Assembly (NCBI RefSeq): GCF_001625215.2 | Contig: NC_030383.2 | Coordinates: 14,520,779 to 14,584,778, forward strand | DNA from: Daucus carota subsp. sativus | Lineage: Eukaryota > Streptophyta > Magnoliopsida > Apiales > Apiaceae | Direction of reading: 5' to 3' | DNA length: 64,000 nucleotides | In this document: one piece after another, positions 23,941 to 38,166 of the stretch | Layout of the letters: each line of letters starts with the position of its first letter | Numbering within the stretch: the stretch's first letter is position 1 | The notes under the pieces: generated by a model | Told to the model about the DNA's origin: nothing | Databases searched by the model: none | Seen by the model: the letters and a program-made list of their open reading frames with translations, nothing else | Position numbers and translations under genes: made by a program

Positions 23941-24922
23941 GAAAAAAGACAAGGAATAATACTTTGTATGTTTCACTACTGTGAGTTCCTTGCATGCTGA
24001 ACTTTGGTACTGAATTCTTTACTAAAACTGCTGATATAGTATTATTTTTTTTGTAAAACACTTGTTAGAACTTAGAAGTGTTTAAGATGAAAAGTGTTGA
24101 AAAATGACAATTATAGGGGATGTTATCGTCCAGAATTTGATGACGGATAAAATTTTTGTATATCTGTTAGAATATATGCGTGTATGTATGTAAATCTGGA
24201 TTGGAATAGCCTACTAGTTAAAGTTAATATTAAGGTTTTCTTCTATTCTCTCTCTTTTTATGTGCTTTCATCTCAGAATTATGACGTTATTATGTACATG
24301 CAAGTGCTTGGGCTTGGGGCTTGGGGGACGAACCTATTCCATTTTATGTTACCTGTCTTTATGATGCAAATTTAAAATAATATTGTGAAGCAAATGCCAT
24401 TCCCTAAATATATAATAAACAATTTAAATTCTGATACATTGTTTAAAGTCCGAATTAAATATCTTCAGATTTCTTGAATGAAAAAGTCTTTAAAATCTTA
24501 ATTGAAATCTTAATTGAGTATACTCCTTCATATCCAGATTCAATACTCATAAATTTCTTGAATAATTTTGTTTCTGTAGACCCGAATCAATACATCCTAG
24601 AATCTTGAAAGTTTTAATGTGATATCCTCTTAATAATTACTCATCCTCCTTCTTTTTTTTAATTTGATTTTTTGTGATCAAACTGATCAAAATTTGACTG
24701 ATAATGTGTGATTAGTCCTACATGATTTTAAAAAATTGAAATATACATCTTAAAGAATAATAAATGTAGATTTTAGTAATATATTTTTTATAATTTTTTA
24801 ATTATTTAATATATATAAATGTCAGTTAAAATTTAATTAATTTGATCCCAAAAAGAAAGAGACAAAAGAAGTGGGACGAATGAAGTATCGCGATCATGAT
24901 CGCAGCTAAAAGCTCAAAATAA
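23941..24922. other. 3' region of DCL2 copy A and intergenic DNA
   Basis: It probably contains the 3' UTR in the first 200-300 bp. No other gene is seen. A tract at about 24640-24860 contains imperfect inverted words (tttgatttttt / aattaatttgatcccaaaaa) and may be another worn MITE. Confidence 0.35.
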
Positions 24923-24924
24923 TA

Positions 24925-25158
24925 CTCCCTCCATCCCAAATTAGATGGCCCCGTTGACTTTGGGCACACAATTTAAGATTCATTGACCGCATAGATACGT
25001 GACTTATTTTTAAAATTTTATTTTTGCAAATAAAAATTAAAATATGGAATTTTCATTTATAAAAGAAAAAATAAAAAAATAAATTTCGGAAGTAGACGGT
25101 CAATGCACCTAAAGTTACGTGCCCAAAGTCAACGGGGACATCTAATTTAGGATGGAGG
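24925..25158. mobile_element. Stowaway-like MITE with long hairpin arms between the two DCL2 copies
   Basis: The left arm begins CTCCCTCCATCCCAAATTAG and continues with GTTGACTTTGGGCAC. The right arm, reverse complemented, begins CTACCTCCATCCTAAATTAG-like and carries the same GTTGACTTTGGGCAC. TA lies at both flanks (24923-24924 and 25159-25160). The arms pair for about 45 bp, so the transcript would fold into a stable hairpin. Confidence 0.8.
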
Positions 25159-25469
25159 TAGCAGTAATCAAGTCCACGAGTTGAAGAAACACAGGAAGAA
25201 AGTTTTTTGTACATGAGTTTCATTTCCGGTCAAAATTAAATGCCCACACAAAATGGGCCCATATGCAGGTAACGAGGAGTCGTAATATTGAACGACCTGG
25301 ACTGCCTACGCTCAAGGAATCGCTGAGCACTTAATATTTAGAACAAAAATATAAAATCTCAGCATAATTATACTTAATATCTGGCGAATGTATAATTAAG
25401 GAAAATCTGACGAAAAGATAAAGATTTTTAATAGCAAAAAACAAAAAATCTCCTGCCAAACAAATATTG

Positions 25470-25502
25470 CACGTGTGCCAGCTCCAGTGTAGCCTATAAA
25501 TA
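25470..25502 (+). promoter_or_regulatory. putative G-box and TATA box of DCL2 copy B
   Basis: CACGTG at 25470-25475 and TATAAATA at 25495-25502, about 80 bp before the start codon at 25584. Copy A shows the same order but wider spacing (42 against 25 bp between element starts). Confidence 0.45.
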
Positions 25503-25583
25503 TAACATGAGTAGCAAGATTGTGACTCCGCACAAAAAACATTGACAAGTGTTGTTGAGTTGTTGGTACATAATCTCTCTATC

Positions 25584-28500
25584 ATGACCATTCTCATTGA
25601 AACAACTGTATGTTTTTCTATCTCATTGCCTCTTGAGTTTGCATGATTCATGATTATGTTTCTGTGTTTGTGTGTTTTTAGTCAACATTTCAGATATGTG
25701 TGTTGTGTTTGATTATTTTCATGGTTGATTAAGAACACATATGTAAAGATTTGATGTTATATGTAATATGTGTTGTGCATTTTAAAGGTTCTGTGGTTAA
25801 GTGAAACTTTATTGATTTTTCACACAAGCAAACAAACAAATACTTATGTTTATATTGATTCAAATTATATGTGTTTTGCATTTTCAAGGCTGATCATTCT
25901 CAGAAGAATCAGGCTGTTGATATGCCTTTGGTTCAGAAAGCTGAGCAATTGCCTGCTGATCATCTTCCTTTTGCTAGGAGGTATGTATTTATGTATATTG
26001 TTGGTCATGGGTATTTTGTTTTTTTTTTCTTTTTTGTAGGATAAGTTAGATGATTTAGTTCATAAAGAAATTGTTTTTATTGATGGGTTTTTTTGTTTTG
26101 ATTGTTTTCTGTTCTGTTAGTTATCAACTGGATGCCTTGGAAATGGCAAAGGGACAGAATACCATTGTTTACTTGGAAACTGGATCCGGCAAAACCCTGA
26201 TTGCTATCATGCTTCTGCGCAGCTATGCTCACCTTTTGCGCAAGCCCTCGACTTTTCTTGCTGTTTTTCTCGTCCCCACTGTGGTGCTGGTTTCCCAAGT
26301 GAGTCAAAATAGTGGACTTGTGATTTGTTTGAATTTGATTTGCAGGGAATTAATTTAATTAATGTTTTTATTAAATTTTGAATAGCAAGCTGAGGTTGTG
26401 CAAATGCACACCGACTTGAAAGTTGGAAGGTATTGGGGAGAAATGGGAGTGGATTTTTGGAATGCTGCTGACTGGAAGAAGCAGCAGGATGAATTTGAGG
26501 TGAGCTTAATTTGTAGTAGAGGAAATTTCTTTTGGATTCTTGCTTGGTTTAAAAAGTGGTACAGTATGAGTCATTATTGTCTAATAATAAGTTTGGTCTA
26601 TTTACATATTACTAATCAACAGTGAACATACTCAAAGAGAATACCAAATTATAAATTAGATATGACAGAAAGGTTGGTAAAATAAATTCAATTAGGAATC
26701 AAGGAATCCCTATTACCATTTAATCTTGGCAGAACTGTAGTGTGTCGTGTGTATGCTAAAACACATAAATCAGCTCTTCTATCTGGTTTACTGAATTTTT
26801 TTTGCTCTTAACTTTATGGCCCAAATATGCCTCTTGTTTGTCTTTCAGGTGCTTGTGATGACACCACAAATATTGCTTAATGCCTTGAGGCACAGTTTTA
26901 TAAAGCTTGAGACAATAAGGATCCTAATATTTGATGAGTGCCATCATGCTAGAAGGAGACACCCTTATGCTTGCATAATGACGGTAAGTTAATCTATGCA
27001 GTACTGTCGATTAATTTTACTGTAATACATTAGAGACCAGTTGACGGAGTTGTTCATATAAACAGTAGATTTTTCTATCAATGGTTACCTATGCAGACTT
27101 GTCTCTCACTTATGCGGTCTATACCTAAAAACTATGCTAATTTTGAGTCCGCTATAACTTTGAATCAACTGAAATTTATCATTTGGTCAATGTGATAGCC
27201 TAGACTTGCCTACATATATTTACTGGAAATATATAATGATCCAACTATATGGTTGCATTGTGTAGTAGAAATTCCCTGTATCTTGTTTGATATGTATATC
27301 TGAATTGTATGTACCCTTGATATCTCAATGATGCATCACAGGAATTTTATCACCATCACGTGAAAGCTAATGACTTGCAACTTCCTAGGATATTGGGGTT
27401 GACCGCTTCCCTTATCAACAATAAAGGTAAGCAAGCATTGTCTTATATATGTATATATTGATATTCTTGAAGATAAATTAATTGACTTTTATTAATCCTG
27501 GATAGATCTACGGACAAAATACTTTATCTCAATTTTTTATATTTTTACCTCCTTTTTTTAAATTAGGTTCAAGTGACAGAATAAGGTGCTGGAATGATAT
27601 CCGGGAACTTGAAAACCTAATGAATTCAAAGGTCAAATATATTTATTATTTTTCTGCCTTCTGTTTTGTGTTTGGTCAATCTTTCTTTGTGTGTTAGGAC
27701 CTTAATGAATGATGGGTAGCGATTGGATATAATAGTGATGCATAAGGCATCATGTACTTGAACCTTTTGTTACTCTTTCGAAGACAGATGTTTTGAGTTT
27801 TTGTATTCGTTTAAATTTGTAGCCTTATGGTATTTTTTTTGACAATTAGCCTTATGGTATTAAGTGTGTTCTAATTTTCAATTTCTGGCCTTATGGAATT
27901 AAGTTTCTTCATTCACATGCATCGACCAAGAGATATAAGTATGTTTTCCTTCCAATATAGGTATTCACTTGCAGTAGTGAGTCTGCGATAGCAGAGTACG
28001 TTGAAATGTCAACTCCGAAGCTTAAGACATATGGACATGTGGCTTTTCCATGCTCGTTATTCAGCAAAATATCTATTCAGTTAAAGAGTTTGCACGAAAA
28101 GGTACTGCTAAATGTCCTAAGTACTGTATAATTAGATACTTTGTTATAATTATAATTTTATTATTGTAATAATGCTAATAATGATAACTATTTATTATAA
28201 TTATTATTATTATTACTATCATATCTAGTTTAATACTAAAATAATAATTACTATTATAATATTCACTTCATGAGATTTGACTTGCGTTATATTTCTACCA
28301 GTTTATATGTGTTATTGAAAATGCAAACATGGAGGATTCTCAAAAGGAAAATACAAGGCAAAGATTATCTAAACTATGTTCAACATTTTCCTTCTGTTTG
28401 AGTGAACTTGGACTTTGGCTAGCACTAAAGGTATTTGGCTGCACTTTCTTACTTTAAAGTTGTAGTGTTGATGTATTAAGCAGCAACTTCGTCGTTGTAC

Positions 28501-31500
28501 TAGGCGGCAGATTCTTTATCATCTCAAGGAAGTGAGATGCTTATATGGCAACAACTGGATAAGTCTGGTGAGAGGATTATAACAGATTTTAGCTCGGATG
28601 TATTTAAAGTTCTATCTGGCTATATTCCTTCTGGTATGCTTGCTCCTAGCACAAGAACTAAGCTATTGGAATCTAGACTATATTTGAGCCCTGTCTGTGG
28701 TTGCTCCTAATTGTTTCCCTTTATCTTTTATTTATTAGATCCTAACTGGTCTATAAGTGATGATATGCAAGCAAATGTTGGGAATGGTTATCTGTCAACG
28801 AAAGTTATCTGCCTCTTTGATTCTCTTCTTCAACGCAGGTTTGGTTGAAATGCTTAGCTGTTCCTTGTTTGATTTATAAAAGTTTCTTCTTTGGAATTAA
28901 TTTTTTTTTAAATATAATTTATGTTGTGCTAAAATAATACCTTTTTAACAATCTACATTAAACAAAATCTTAATCAGTGTTCCTTGAGTATAAAAATCAT
29001 GGTGTTACATGATGCTGTGCTTATAAGCCAACACAATTTTAAATCATGCTTTCTTACACATCTTAGTATTTTTAACGCTAGAATTAGTATTATATCTTGG
29101 TGGAGTGTTATTAGTCTTAGAAGAATAACTTGCTAACACTACAGGAATTCATAAAAGGTGGTTCTTCAACATGATCGGTTTCTTTTAAAAAAATTGGTTG
29201 GGTTTATTTTATAACTTATATGCCTCTGTTTTTCAAATGTAAGTCGTATTGGACGGTCCTATTTTCCAGTGGAAAGTGGTATGAGTTTTTATGTGTGCAT
29301 CCAGTTTTTATATTTATCACTGTATCACAGTTTTACTTGATAGATTTCCTGCATCTTTATCCACACAGGGGCTTAATAGATCTTAGATGCATAGTCTTTG
29401 TAGAAAGGGTTATAACGGCCATTGCACTTTGCCGCCTATTGAATGTTGTGCTTCCTAGCCTAAGTGGATGGAGAACAGAATATTTGGCAGGCAGCAATAC
29501 TCGTCTTCAGTTACAGAGTAGGAAGGCCCAAAACATAATTGTTGAAGAATTTCGCAAGGGCAAGGTATCTATTATGTGCAATGTACACTCTTTTGTAAAA
29601 TATATATTTTTAGTTAATTGTTTTTATGTTCACCAATGATATGTGCAGGTGAACATAATTGTTGCAACATCAATTCTTGAAGAAGGGTTGGATGTACAGA
29701 GCTGCAATCTGGTGGTACGATTTGACCCGCCATCTACAGTACGCAGTTTTATTCAGTCTCGAGGTCGGGCTAGGATGCACAACTCAGAATTTTTGATACT
29801 GGTAAAAAGGTGAGGCTCCTTTTGTTTTCATTTTATCTATAATATCATAATATGTGTTAGAGGTGACAAGTTAGTGAACTTTTCTATATATAAATTGGGG
29901 GTTGCTCTCATTGTTATTTTCTTTGAATGTAGTGGCGACAATTCTTCTATCACCAGAGTAGACAACTACCTTTCTAGTGGCCAGGTAATGAGGCAGGAAT
30001 CATTGAGGCATGCTGCACTGCCTTGCCAACCACTTGATACTGAAATCTACAATGAAGTGTTCTACCGGGTTGACTCAACAGGAGCTATTGTGACACTGAG
30101 CTCTAGCGTGTCTCTTATTTACTTCTATTGCTCTCGCCTACCCTCCGACGGGTTTGTCTTGAATAGTTAATTCATATTCACCTAGTAGTATTATTTGTTT
30201 TCCCATTTGATATCTTTTTGTACGATGTAGGTACTTTAAGCCCCTTCCGAGATGTAATATTGACAAGGAGCTGCAGAAATGCACCTTATATTTTCCCAAA
30301 AGTTGTCCACTGCCTAGTATCACTGTTCATGGAAATTTCAAAACACTGAAACAACTTGCGTGCCTAGAAGCATGCAAAAAGTTGCATATATTGGGAGCAT
30401 TAACGGACAATCTTGTACCAGATATGGTGGAAGAAGAAGATGCTGAAGAACTGGGTAAACAAAATTTCCTTTTCATTGAGATTGTATTTACCATTTTGGT
30501 TCCATATGTTATCTTATTATTGGTCTAATATTGAACTGTGTAGGTCATCTGAATTACGTTGATGAACATGATATCTATGTTCCAGCAGAACTTGTTGGTC
30601 AAGGTCTTAACAGTGGTGCAAAGAGATACTACTGTTATCTGCTAGAGTTGGAAAGAAATTTTACCTATGATATTGAAATTGATAATCTGATGCTTGCTGC
30701 TCGTAATGAGCTTAAATTTGATGAAGGCAACAACTTAGCCTTTGAACTGGAAGTTGAAAGGGGCATTGTAATAGTTCGCATCAAATATGCTACTCCTATA
30801 AGTCTCACTTCTGAAGAGGTAATGTATCTTATATTATTGGTTCAACTACTCATAATGATGACAAGTCATCTGTATGTTGACTGTCAACTGTTTTGTTGCT
30901 AGGTTCTCAAGTGCAAGAAGTTCCAAGTAAATATATTAAGTGTTCTCCATAATAAAAATTATAATAAATTGAAGGAGAGACTTGATGTTATTCACCCACC
31001 GGAAGACCTTGATGTTTATGACTATCTCTTACTCCCAACTACTGGCTCGCAGCAGTCACTGTATATTGACTGGAGATCTGTTGATTCTGTTCTGTTTAGA
31101 AGTGAAAATATCATCCATGATCATGCAAGGTGCCCTTTGCCTAAAGACCAATATAATATTGTGTACACAAGAAGCGGTCTGGTCTGTCGGTGTGTTGTAG
31201 AGAATTCTTTAGTCTGCACACCTCACAATGGTTATATATACTGCATTCTGGGCACATTATATGGTGTGAATGGAAGTTCAGTGTTTAACTTAAGAGACGG
31301 AGAATCTTCAACTTACAAAGACTACTATGAACAAAGGTCGGTCAAGTCTTTGCGTATCAGCATTTAATTTGAGACTTTATACCAGTATAGAGTAATTCAT
31401 TTCTTTTGTCATGACAAAAACAGGCATGGTATCAACTTGCAATTTGAGCGGGAACATTTTCTTAAGGGAAGACATATTTTTACGGTACAGAATCACCTTC

Positions 31501-34500
31501 ACAAGTATACAAAGCAAAAGGAACCAGGTAAGAGTTTAAAAGTTATTACTATTTATTCTTGTCCACAATGTTAACTGATAAGTTTGTGTGAAAATCCTGA
31601 ACAGTATCCAATGAAACCGACATTTAGACTTAATGTTGGCCTGTTCATATATAAATTTTCAATCTGTTACAGAGACCTAATAGCAACCGATATCATATAA
31701 ATGAAGCATGCAATGTATAAGTATCATCTTGCTTGCACCCATTGTCGTTATACTTGGCTGATTTGGGCCTCTATACAACTGCCATTTTTAGTGGTGATCA
31801 CTATTAAATTACCCTTTATTCTCACCCGTCCTTTTTTTGTTATCTAAAATAAAAAAGAAGAACCAATGCAATAATAAATGCACCAGAAAAATATACAGTA
31901 ACATCAAACATATATCTTTGAGATCGTCTTACTGCCAGCAGTAATATGCAAGTAATAAATGTCACTAAAAGTACTACATTTGTAGGATCTATGTGACCGT
32001 GTAATTTTCTTAGTGGTGCCTTTACAAATCCAAATTAGTAGCTCCAATAATTATAGTTATTATATTAAACATGATACTTTTTTCGTGCTGATTGTTTTTC
32101 TTACCAACTGTAGAACAAAGCACTGCGTATGTGGAATTGCCTCCTGAACTTTGTTCAATAATCATGTCACCTATATCTGTTGGCACCTGTTATTCCTATT
32201 CATTTGCCTCAGCAATTATGCATCGAATAGAGTCTTTGCTCATTGCTAGCAGCTTAAAAAAGATGCACGCAGATTATTGTATTCAAAATGCTATTGCAAC
32301 ACCTAAGATTCCAACTATGAAGGTAATTATAATGCTGTCTCATTGTCTAAAGAACCATGTAACTTCTATTTCGATAAGATTATACAAGTGTATCTATTGC
32401 TTGGTGGGTTTTAATTAGTTGGTTAAACGACAATGTTCTATCCTTAATTTTTTGGATGCTTTATAAATTGTTAAAGTTTTATTAATGTGCAGAAAAACCA
32501 TTGAATGTAAATCTAGGTAGATTTTGATGAATATAAAATGCATGAGCCTTTGAATTCCAGTTTTATATAGTGCCCAAGTGATCTTTGTGGTGCAAAATAA
32601 CTGTAAAAGGATATGGTTTGCGGAATAAACAGAAAACTGGAGACTTATTGGATTTTACATTGTAAAATAGGATTGCAAATAATTTTTAAACTGAATGGGC
32701 AGCATTTCCATTTTATGTTATTTCATATGATCATGAACTATCACGCAGAAGCAACTTTTGAACTATTAGTTATAAATTATCCAAATTTATAGTTTTTACT
32801 CTTGAATGTCAGGTGTTGGAAGCTATTACTACTAAGAAATGCCAGGAGAAATTTAATCTAGAGTCACTGGAGACTCTTGGGGACTCATTTCTGAAATACG
32901 CTGCTTGTCAGCAGGTGTTTAAAATGCACCAAGATAAACATGAAGGCATTCTTAGTATAAAAAAGAATAAAATTATATCTAATGCTAACCTATGCAAGCT
33001 AGGCTGCAGGCGTAAACTTCAGGTACACTTCTTAAACCCTAAAAGCTAAAGATAGTACATAATGTTTTTCCCCTCTATTAAAAAATACATTTATATATGT
33101 TTGATTGGGGAACTACTGAATTTGCTTATCATCAGTATATTTTCATCTAAGAGCCTTATATAGAATTCAACTGGCTGAGTGCAAGAACTTCTTATTGGTA
33201 TGTGTCCAACATCTGAACTAATTGAAACTGCATATACGTACAATGGCACAGGTCTTTGATGCCTGCACTCGTACTTTATTTAATCCCCACTGAAGTTCAT
33301 GGTACACTGAAATATGAAGTGCTTCTTGTTTTTTCTTTCGCTAGTCTGTTGAATGAATTTCAAAATTAACATCAGCCTAAGACCCTCCAAAGCTCCCATG
33401 TTTTATATCTCCCTCTTGGTACACATGGGGTAATATCACCCAATGGGACAAATATTTCAATAGTGCCACTTACTTTTCTCAGTCAGGATGGTACAAGGCA
33501 ACTGGTTTGCATTATTACGAATAAGTGATTCGTGTTCTGTTACTGAATACTATTGCTTTGCTTCCATATATTATCCCATTTTCTCACATTAAAATTATAC
33601 TATTGTTTTATCTGTACCATGTAACTCAATGCTAATGTATCAGGGTTTAATACGTAATGAACCCTTTGATCCCAAGATGTGGATCATTCCTGGTGATCAG
33701 ATGGAGGCTTTTCATGAAGTTCAACTATCTACTACTACAAAAGTATTCACTAAAGGAGTACGAAAAACAAAAGGTAAAGTTGTAGCTGATGCAGTTGAGG
33801 CATTGATTGGCGTGTTCCTCAGCAGTGACGGTGAAACTGCGGCTTTGTCAATGATGAATTGGCTTGGTATTGAGGTTGATTTTTTTAACATACCATATAA
33901 GAGGAGCTTTTCAGCACATCCAGAAGAGCTAATTAACATTAGTTATCTCGAGTCTATACTTAATTACTCATTTACTGATGCTTCACTACTTGTTGAAGCA
34001 TTAACACATGGTTCTTTCATGCTACCCCAAGTTCCCCAGTGTTACCAGGTACAAATTGTTTTCATAATCTTGTTCATGTTTCCGGTTTAATTATGTTTCA
34101 CTTATATTAAATAGGGATCAAGGCACATATATGTTTTTGCAATTGAAAGTGTTGCTTAGTATTTTAGCAAGTGAACTCATATTTAAATCTAAAATTTATA
34201 ATTATATATTTATATTTTGCATCCACAGCGTCTTGAGTTTCTTGGAGATTCCGTACTGGATTATATCATAACAATCCATCTGTACAACAAATATCCGAAA
34301 ATGTCACCTGGATTGCTAACTGATCTGAGATCAGCTTCTGTTAACAATGATTGTTATTCTTTATCTGCGGTTAAGGTTGGATTGCAGAAACACATTCTCC
34401 ATGCCTCGCAAAAACTTCACCGGCAAATAGAGTCCTCTGTTCATAATTTAGATCCATTGTCAGTGGAATCAACATTTGGATGGGAGTCTGAGAACTCTCT

Positions 34501-35043
34501 TCCTAAGGTTAGTGTTTCAAGCTTGACGTGATTATTGTATTCTTTAGATTTCCCTTCACAGTATGTTTTGTGAATGAAAACCTATTGAGATACTGATTTT
34601 GGCACTCATTCAATTATGTTGTGCATGGGATACAGGTTCTTGGAGATGTAATAGAATCTCTAGCAGGAGCAATCTTAGTTGATTCAGGTTACCGAAAGGA
34701 TATTGTATTCGACAGCATACGACCGCTTTTGGAACCCTTGGTATCTCCCGACACCCTTAAGCTTCAACCAGTGAGAGAATTGCATCAGTTGTGCCAAAAG
34801 GAGAACTATGTGCTGAAAAAGTCTGTTGTGTCATGTGAAAAGGGTGTGGCCGCTGTTACAGTCGAAGTTGAAGCCAATGGCATCATACACAGAGAGTCAT
34901 GCACTGCTGCTAATAAAGCAGAAGCCAAGAAACTTGCTTCCAAAGCTGTTTTGAAGTCGTTAAAAGAGAGCATGTCGGCTGAACCTCACCCTACTCCTCC
35001 TCTGTCGCTTCCCAAGAGTAAAAAGAGAAAGGACGAAAACTGA
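25584..35043 (+). CDS. DCL2: Dicer-like 2 endoribonuclease, tandem copy B
   Basis: Paralogue of copy A with the same 23-exon plan: 25584-25607, 25889-25980, 26121-26298, 26386-26499, 26849-26983, 27342-27426, 27567-27631, 27961-28101, 28302-28430, 28504-28633, 28739-28838, 29369-29564, 29649-29809, 29933-30151, 30231-30454, 30544-30818, 30903-31336, 31424-31527, 32114-32322, 32813-33022, 33644-34048, 34229-34507, 34636-35043. Length is 4317 nt, 1438 aa, and frame is kept at every junction. Eighteen of the 23 exons after the first have exactly the length of their copy A partners; exons 2, 15, 16 and 17 differ by +6, +3, +3 and -3 nt. Walker A (GSGKT, 60-64), DECH (165-168), QSRGRAR, PAZ, both RNase III signatures ([34 protein letters not shown]) and the dsRBD are intact. 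Most introns are short, with no large element found in them. The start codon is 1.64 kb after the stop of copy A. Both copies look functional, so neofunctionalisation or dosage is open. Confidence 0.95.
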
Positions 35044-38000
35044 CAAAGCCATGGTAATTCAGTAAACTTCAGTACTGCCAATTGCTTATATGCTGAACTT
35101 GAGTACAGCTATCTTATTAAAAGGATGACAATACTGATGTAGTGTTTATATTATGTTCAACAATTGTAGCAAGTTTTTAGGATGGAAATTGTGGATCGAT
35201 GACAGTCTTATTAGGGGACGTAAACTGTATATATGATTTTAGAAAATTCATAAAGAATTATAAGAGTTATTGTTGTAGTAGTAGTCAATATATCCAACTA
35301 GATCATTGCAATGCCGTTAATTAAAGAATTAAACTGGAATGGCTTAAATGTGACTGTAAATTACAGAAATGATGCATGGCAGGAGAATAGACATGTGACT
35401 TTTGTGTTCTGCACATAACATTGCAAGTGAAAGTATGGTTTACTAATGCAATTAATGAAATAGATTTGTGATTCTCTGGGGTATAGTTGTTGAGGATAGG
35501 CTAAGATGGTGTTTGCAATAATATACGTAAATATTCTACCAAAACATCTGAGTTACTACTTACTGGAAGCAGTAGTTTTTGCCTTTTTCATTTGTTAATG
35601 TTCCCTACCACATGTACGTCGAATCTTCTACACTTCTTGTTAAGACTCAAGAGCAAGTCAAACGATTTTTCAATGAGCTTCCAAGCTCATACAGGGGAGT
35701 GTTATTTAAGACGGTGTTAAACCAATGATATTCTAGAGATCACTGTTCCTCTATTTTTGTTTTTGGATAATAAGTATTCAGTAGTCATCTCTCTCCATAG
35801 TCTCCGTACCACGTACGTCATTATTTCACCTTTCTCAGTGACTGTTTTTTTTAGAGAATTGCACTAACGAGATACACCGGTAATCCGAGGAGTTTTATTC
35901 ATTCAAAAGTTTATTATCTAACCGAAAAACATGAAAATGTCTCTGGAAGTTTAAATTATAAAATTTAATGTTCGAAAAAAAAATCCCAACTTGCAAGACC
36001 GCGCTAAAACAAATACAATTCATTAATAAAAAGAAAATAATAATAATAAATTTAACTATTAAAATTAGTATAGATTCTCAAAATAAGATAAATCCAAATT
36101 AATTTATCAAAAAAAGAAGATAAATAGAAAAAAAATAGAAAAAATATATCTAACCAAAGGGAGATCCTTTGGCTAGATATATAACAAGCTAATAAATACT
36201 AAGAATATAATTACTAATATAAGTATTAAAATATAAATGTTGAAGTATAAAACATCTTCAAAATAATATCAAAAAATTTAAGAAATAGATTAAATATGAT
36301 AAATACTTTCAGGTGACTAGTCTAATTATATTATTAATTAGATTTGGACATACTTTTTCCGGTGTTATTCTCAAATATCATTATTTGACAATAAAAGATC
36401 TGTATCGTCATTTTGTGAAAAAATGATTCAACTGTCATTTTAAAACGTAATTTTTTGTTGTGTTTATAAAAATGCAACTTCATACCGTGTTTTAAAACAA
36501 CAATTGAGGTCAATTTTTCAAGAAATGACATTGAGGTCATTTATTTATAATTGTGATTTTTAAATTTTTTTCACAGTTTTCTATTTAAAATATAGATAAT
36601 CAAAAAGTTTTACATCATATATTATCACCATGTTATCTCTAATTTATCATTGCATGATAATACTTGCAAGGTGATAAATTTTTCATGGAATATCATTTTT
36701 GCAGTATTACCAAAGGTTTGGATCCGAGACCGAGAGGCTCCATCCATATTGGTTGCAATGTCATTTTCCAACTTATATGTACAAACATTGTTAAAACAGA
36801 AGCCGCTAGATTTGATTCACCCCATTATTTTAATCGGAGATATTAGACCCGGAATTTATAATTAAATATTTGATTTTGGTATTTTCTGGTGCTGTCTTAA
36901 TCTTTACAAATACTTTATTTGGTGGTAGATGAAGCAAGTAATGCCTCGTTAGCTAGACCTGAGTACCAAATAGGTACATTCGGGAATCAATCTTATCTCG
37001 GGGTTTTTTATACTATATTTAATCCTGCTTACTTTCAATATTATTATATTATGTATTTCAATTTTTTATATAACATTTTTTAAGAATACATTCCATTAGT
37101 TTCACAAAGAAAAAAAAAAGAAGAAAAATACATTCCATTCATATCATGTGTGATCTCCAATCTTAATTATATTTTGTTTTCTGGTGATATATGCAAAATA
37201 TAAAATTCGGATGAAGAGAGAATACGATTCCTTTCGTAACAAAGAAATAATCGACTAGTGAGTTTAATATAAGCGATAGTTGAGCCCTCAATAAATTCAT
37301 AGATGAGACACAATTTATATCTAAAGAAAAAGCTGGTAATGATATTATTAAGAACAAAGTGGCAGAGTAGAAAGAAGATAATCTCAAATCTTAGATTCGA
37401 TTAATATAAATTATAAACTTTTAATTCACATAAAATAGTATATACTGATGGTGATAATAATAAATATAATAGTCGAGATGCCGGACAGTTTCACATGGAC
37501 AGCCCGAGGTGCACCGGGCCTGATGCGTGCTGGAACATAAATTAGTATTTACATGCTCCTCTAAACTTGTGTGCGTCACTCACACAATTTAGCTGTTAAA
37601 CCGAACACATTTAACATATGTAGCAGTAACTCTCCAAATGCAAAATATAATAAGTCTATGATGGTGTAACGACAAGAAGGGAAATAAATAATCAGATATT
37701 AATATAAAAAATTTATCAAAGAATCGATCGATCGAATCGGAGATTTTTATACCTTGTGTACTATAATTTGTACGCACAATTTATAAGTGGACAGAGAATC
37801 TAAGAAGCTGTGTAAAGGAGAGTATGATCAACTCATGACACTGCTGTACAAGTTGCCATTCATATCCATCTGCAGTTAAAAACTTCATTTTTACACACTT
37901 TTCTGCTTCCTTATCCACCTACATATTCACCTACTAATCATACTTCTCTTCTCTCTCTGTATATCTATATCTACTTCCCTTGACAATTATAGAAACCCCA
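35044..38000. other. intergenic region between DCL2 copy B and the ATL gene
   Basis: The first few hundred bases are probably the 3' UTR. The stretch is AT-rich and no gene, RNA or clear transposon end was recognised. Confidence 0.4.
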
Positions 38001-38040
38001 CCTCACCCCTCTCTCTCTCTCTCCCTCTCTCCCAGCCAAG
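38001..38040 (+). repeat. CT-rich microsatellite in the probable 5' UTR of the ATL gene
   Basis: A ctctctctctctccctctctccc tract lies about 130 bp before the start codon. Pyrimidine-rich leaders of this type are common near plant transcription starts. It has no demonstrated function here. Confidence 0.6.
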
Positions 38041-38166
38041 AAACACAAATCTTGAAAATATCAGTTTCCAAATCTGGGATTTGCAGTTTACGCAAACCCC
38101 GTTAATAATTCTGTCCCAGTCCTCATTATATGGGATCCCTTTGTTCAAAACATACCAGTATTCACA

